5,503 nucleotides of DNA from contig CALFDI010000234.1 of NCBI GenBank assembly GCA_937952875.1, positions 1 through 5,503 of the forward strand, given 5' to 3'. The position numbers were made by a program, and so were the translations under genes. Positions 5,456-5,503 of this stretch are shown piece by piece. The notes under the pieces were generated by a model, which was not told where the DNA came from, made no database searches, and saw only the letters and a list, made by a program, of their open reading frames with translations. This DNA is from an uncultured Verrucomicrobiales bacterium. GTDB lineage: Bacteria > Verrucomicrobiota > Verrucomicrobiia > Verrucomicrobiales > Akkermansiaceae. The first letter of the stretch is position 1; every line of letters begins with the position of its first letter.

Positions 5456-5503
5456 TTACTCGCTGCTGACAGGAGTTTCTTCGGATGGTTCTTCTGAAGA
5501 TGC
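5456..5503 (-). CDS. Possible C-terminal end of an upstream gene (5' partial, acidic tail)
   Basis: On the minus strand the frame entering at the window edge reads ASSEEPSEETPVSSE and stops at TAA (5458-5456). An acidic, Ser/Glu-rich disordered tail is a credible protein end, and the gene would precede the bactofilin gene by 79 bases on the same strand. The call is weak for three reasons. The same bases on the plus strand are open from an ATG at 5442 (MIFLIYSLLTGVSSDGSSED, signal-like). A plus-strand ATG at 5485 has an AGGAG 9 bases before it. Another minus frame stays open to a TAG at 5413-5415. The sequence beyond the edge would settle it. Confidence 0.35.
   Translation of the reverse strand, partial: ASSEEPSEETPVSSE

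Noticed and set aside
1..5503. Search for transposases, CRISPR arrays, tRNA/rRNA, toxin-antitoxin pairs, defence genes or phage parts
   Set aside because: No such gene, direct-repeat array or terminal inverted repeat could be seen; all substantial coding space is explained by the listed genes.

Overview
The window looks like an ordinary chromosomal stretch from a Gram-negative bacterium, most likely of the Planctomycetes-Verrucomicrobia-Chlamydiae group (Verrucomicrobiota is my best guess). This is inferred from the combination of a PEP-CTERM exported protein, a bactofilin, a divergent zinc-type sugar/alcohol dehydrogenase and a general lack of Shine-Dalgarno sites. No single marker proves it.

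Layout. Positions 1-165 hold the 3' end of an unidentified plus-strand gene, which converges with a minus-strand block separated by only 15 bases. That block reads, in transcription order, fabH (2799-1807), a small three-helix membrane protein (1759-1301) and a medium-chain zinc-type dehydrogenase (1215-181). Across a 210-base divergent gap from fabH, a plus-strand gene (3010-3690) encodes a secreted protein with a signal peptide and a C-terminal VPEP sorting tail. It converges on nadA (4670-3726), with a candidate two-way terminator between them. Upstream of nadA lies a bactofilin gene (5376-4813), which ends in a clear intrinsic terminator. The right edge (5456-5503) probably contains the last 15 codons of another minus-strand gene, but this is ambiguous.

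How the genes relate. There is no obvious shared pathway: fatty-acid initiation (FabH), NAD biosynthesis (NadA), cell-shape/envelope polymer (bactofilin), exported surface protein (PEP-CTERM) and carbohydrate or alcohol oxidation (dehydrogenase). fabH and nadA both stand apart from their usual operon partners within what is visible. The strong terminator between the bactofilin gene and nadA, together with a promoter-like element just before the nadA start, suggests that nadA is transcribed alone and perhaps without a leader.

Most notable points: the dehydrogenase keeps its catalytic-zinc residues but has lost three of four structural-zinc cysteines; nadA has a candidate leaderless promoter; only one of six visible starts has a convincing Shine-Dalgarno site; and a short CGCAGAG motif recurs in three intergenic places. 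I found no mobile element, CRISPR array, RNA gene or defence system, and no convincing sign of an undescribed multi-gene system.
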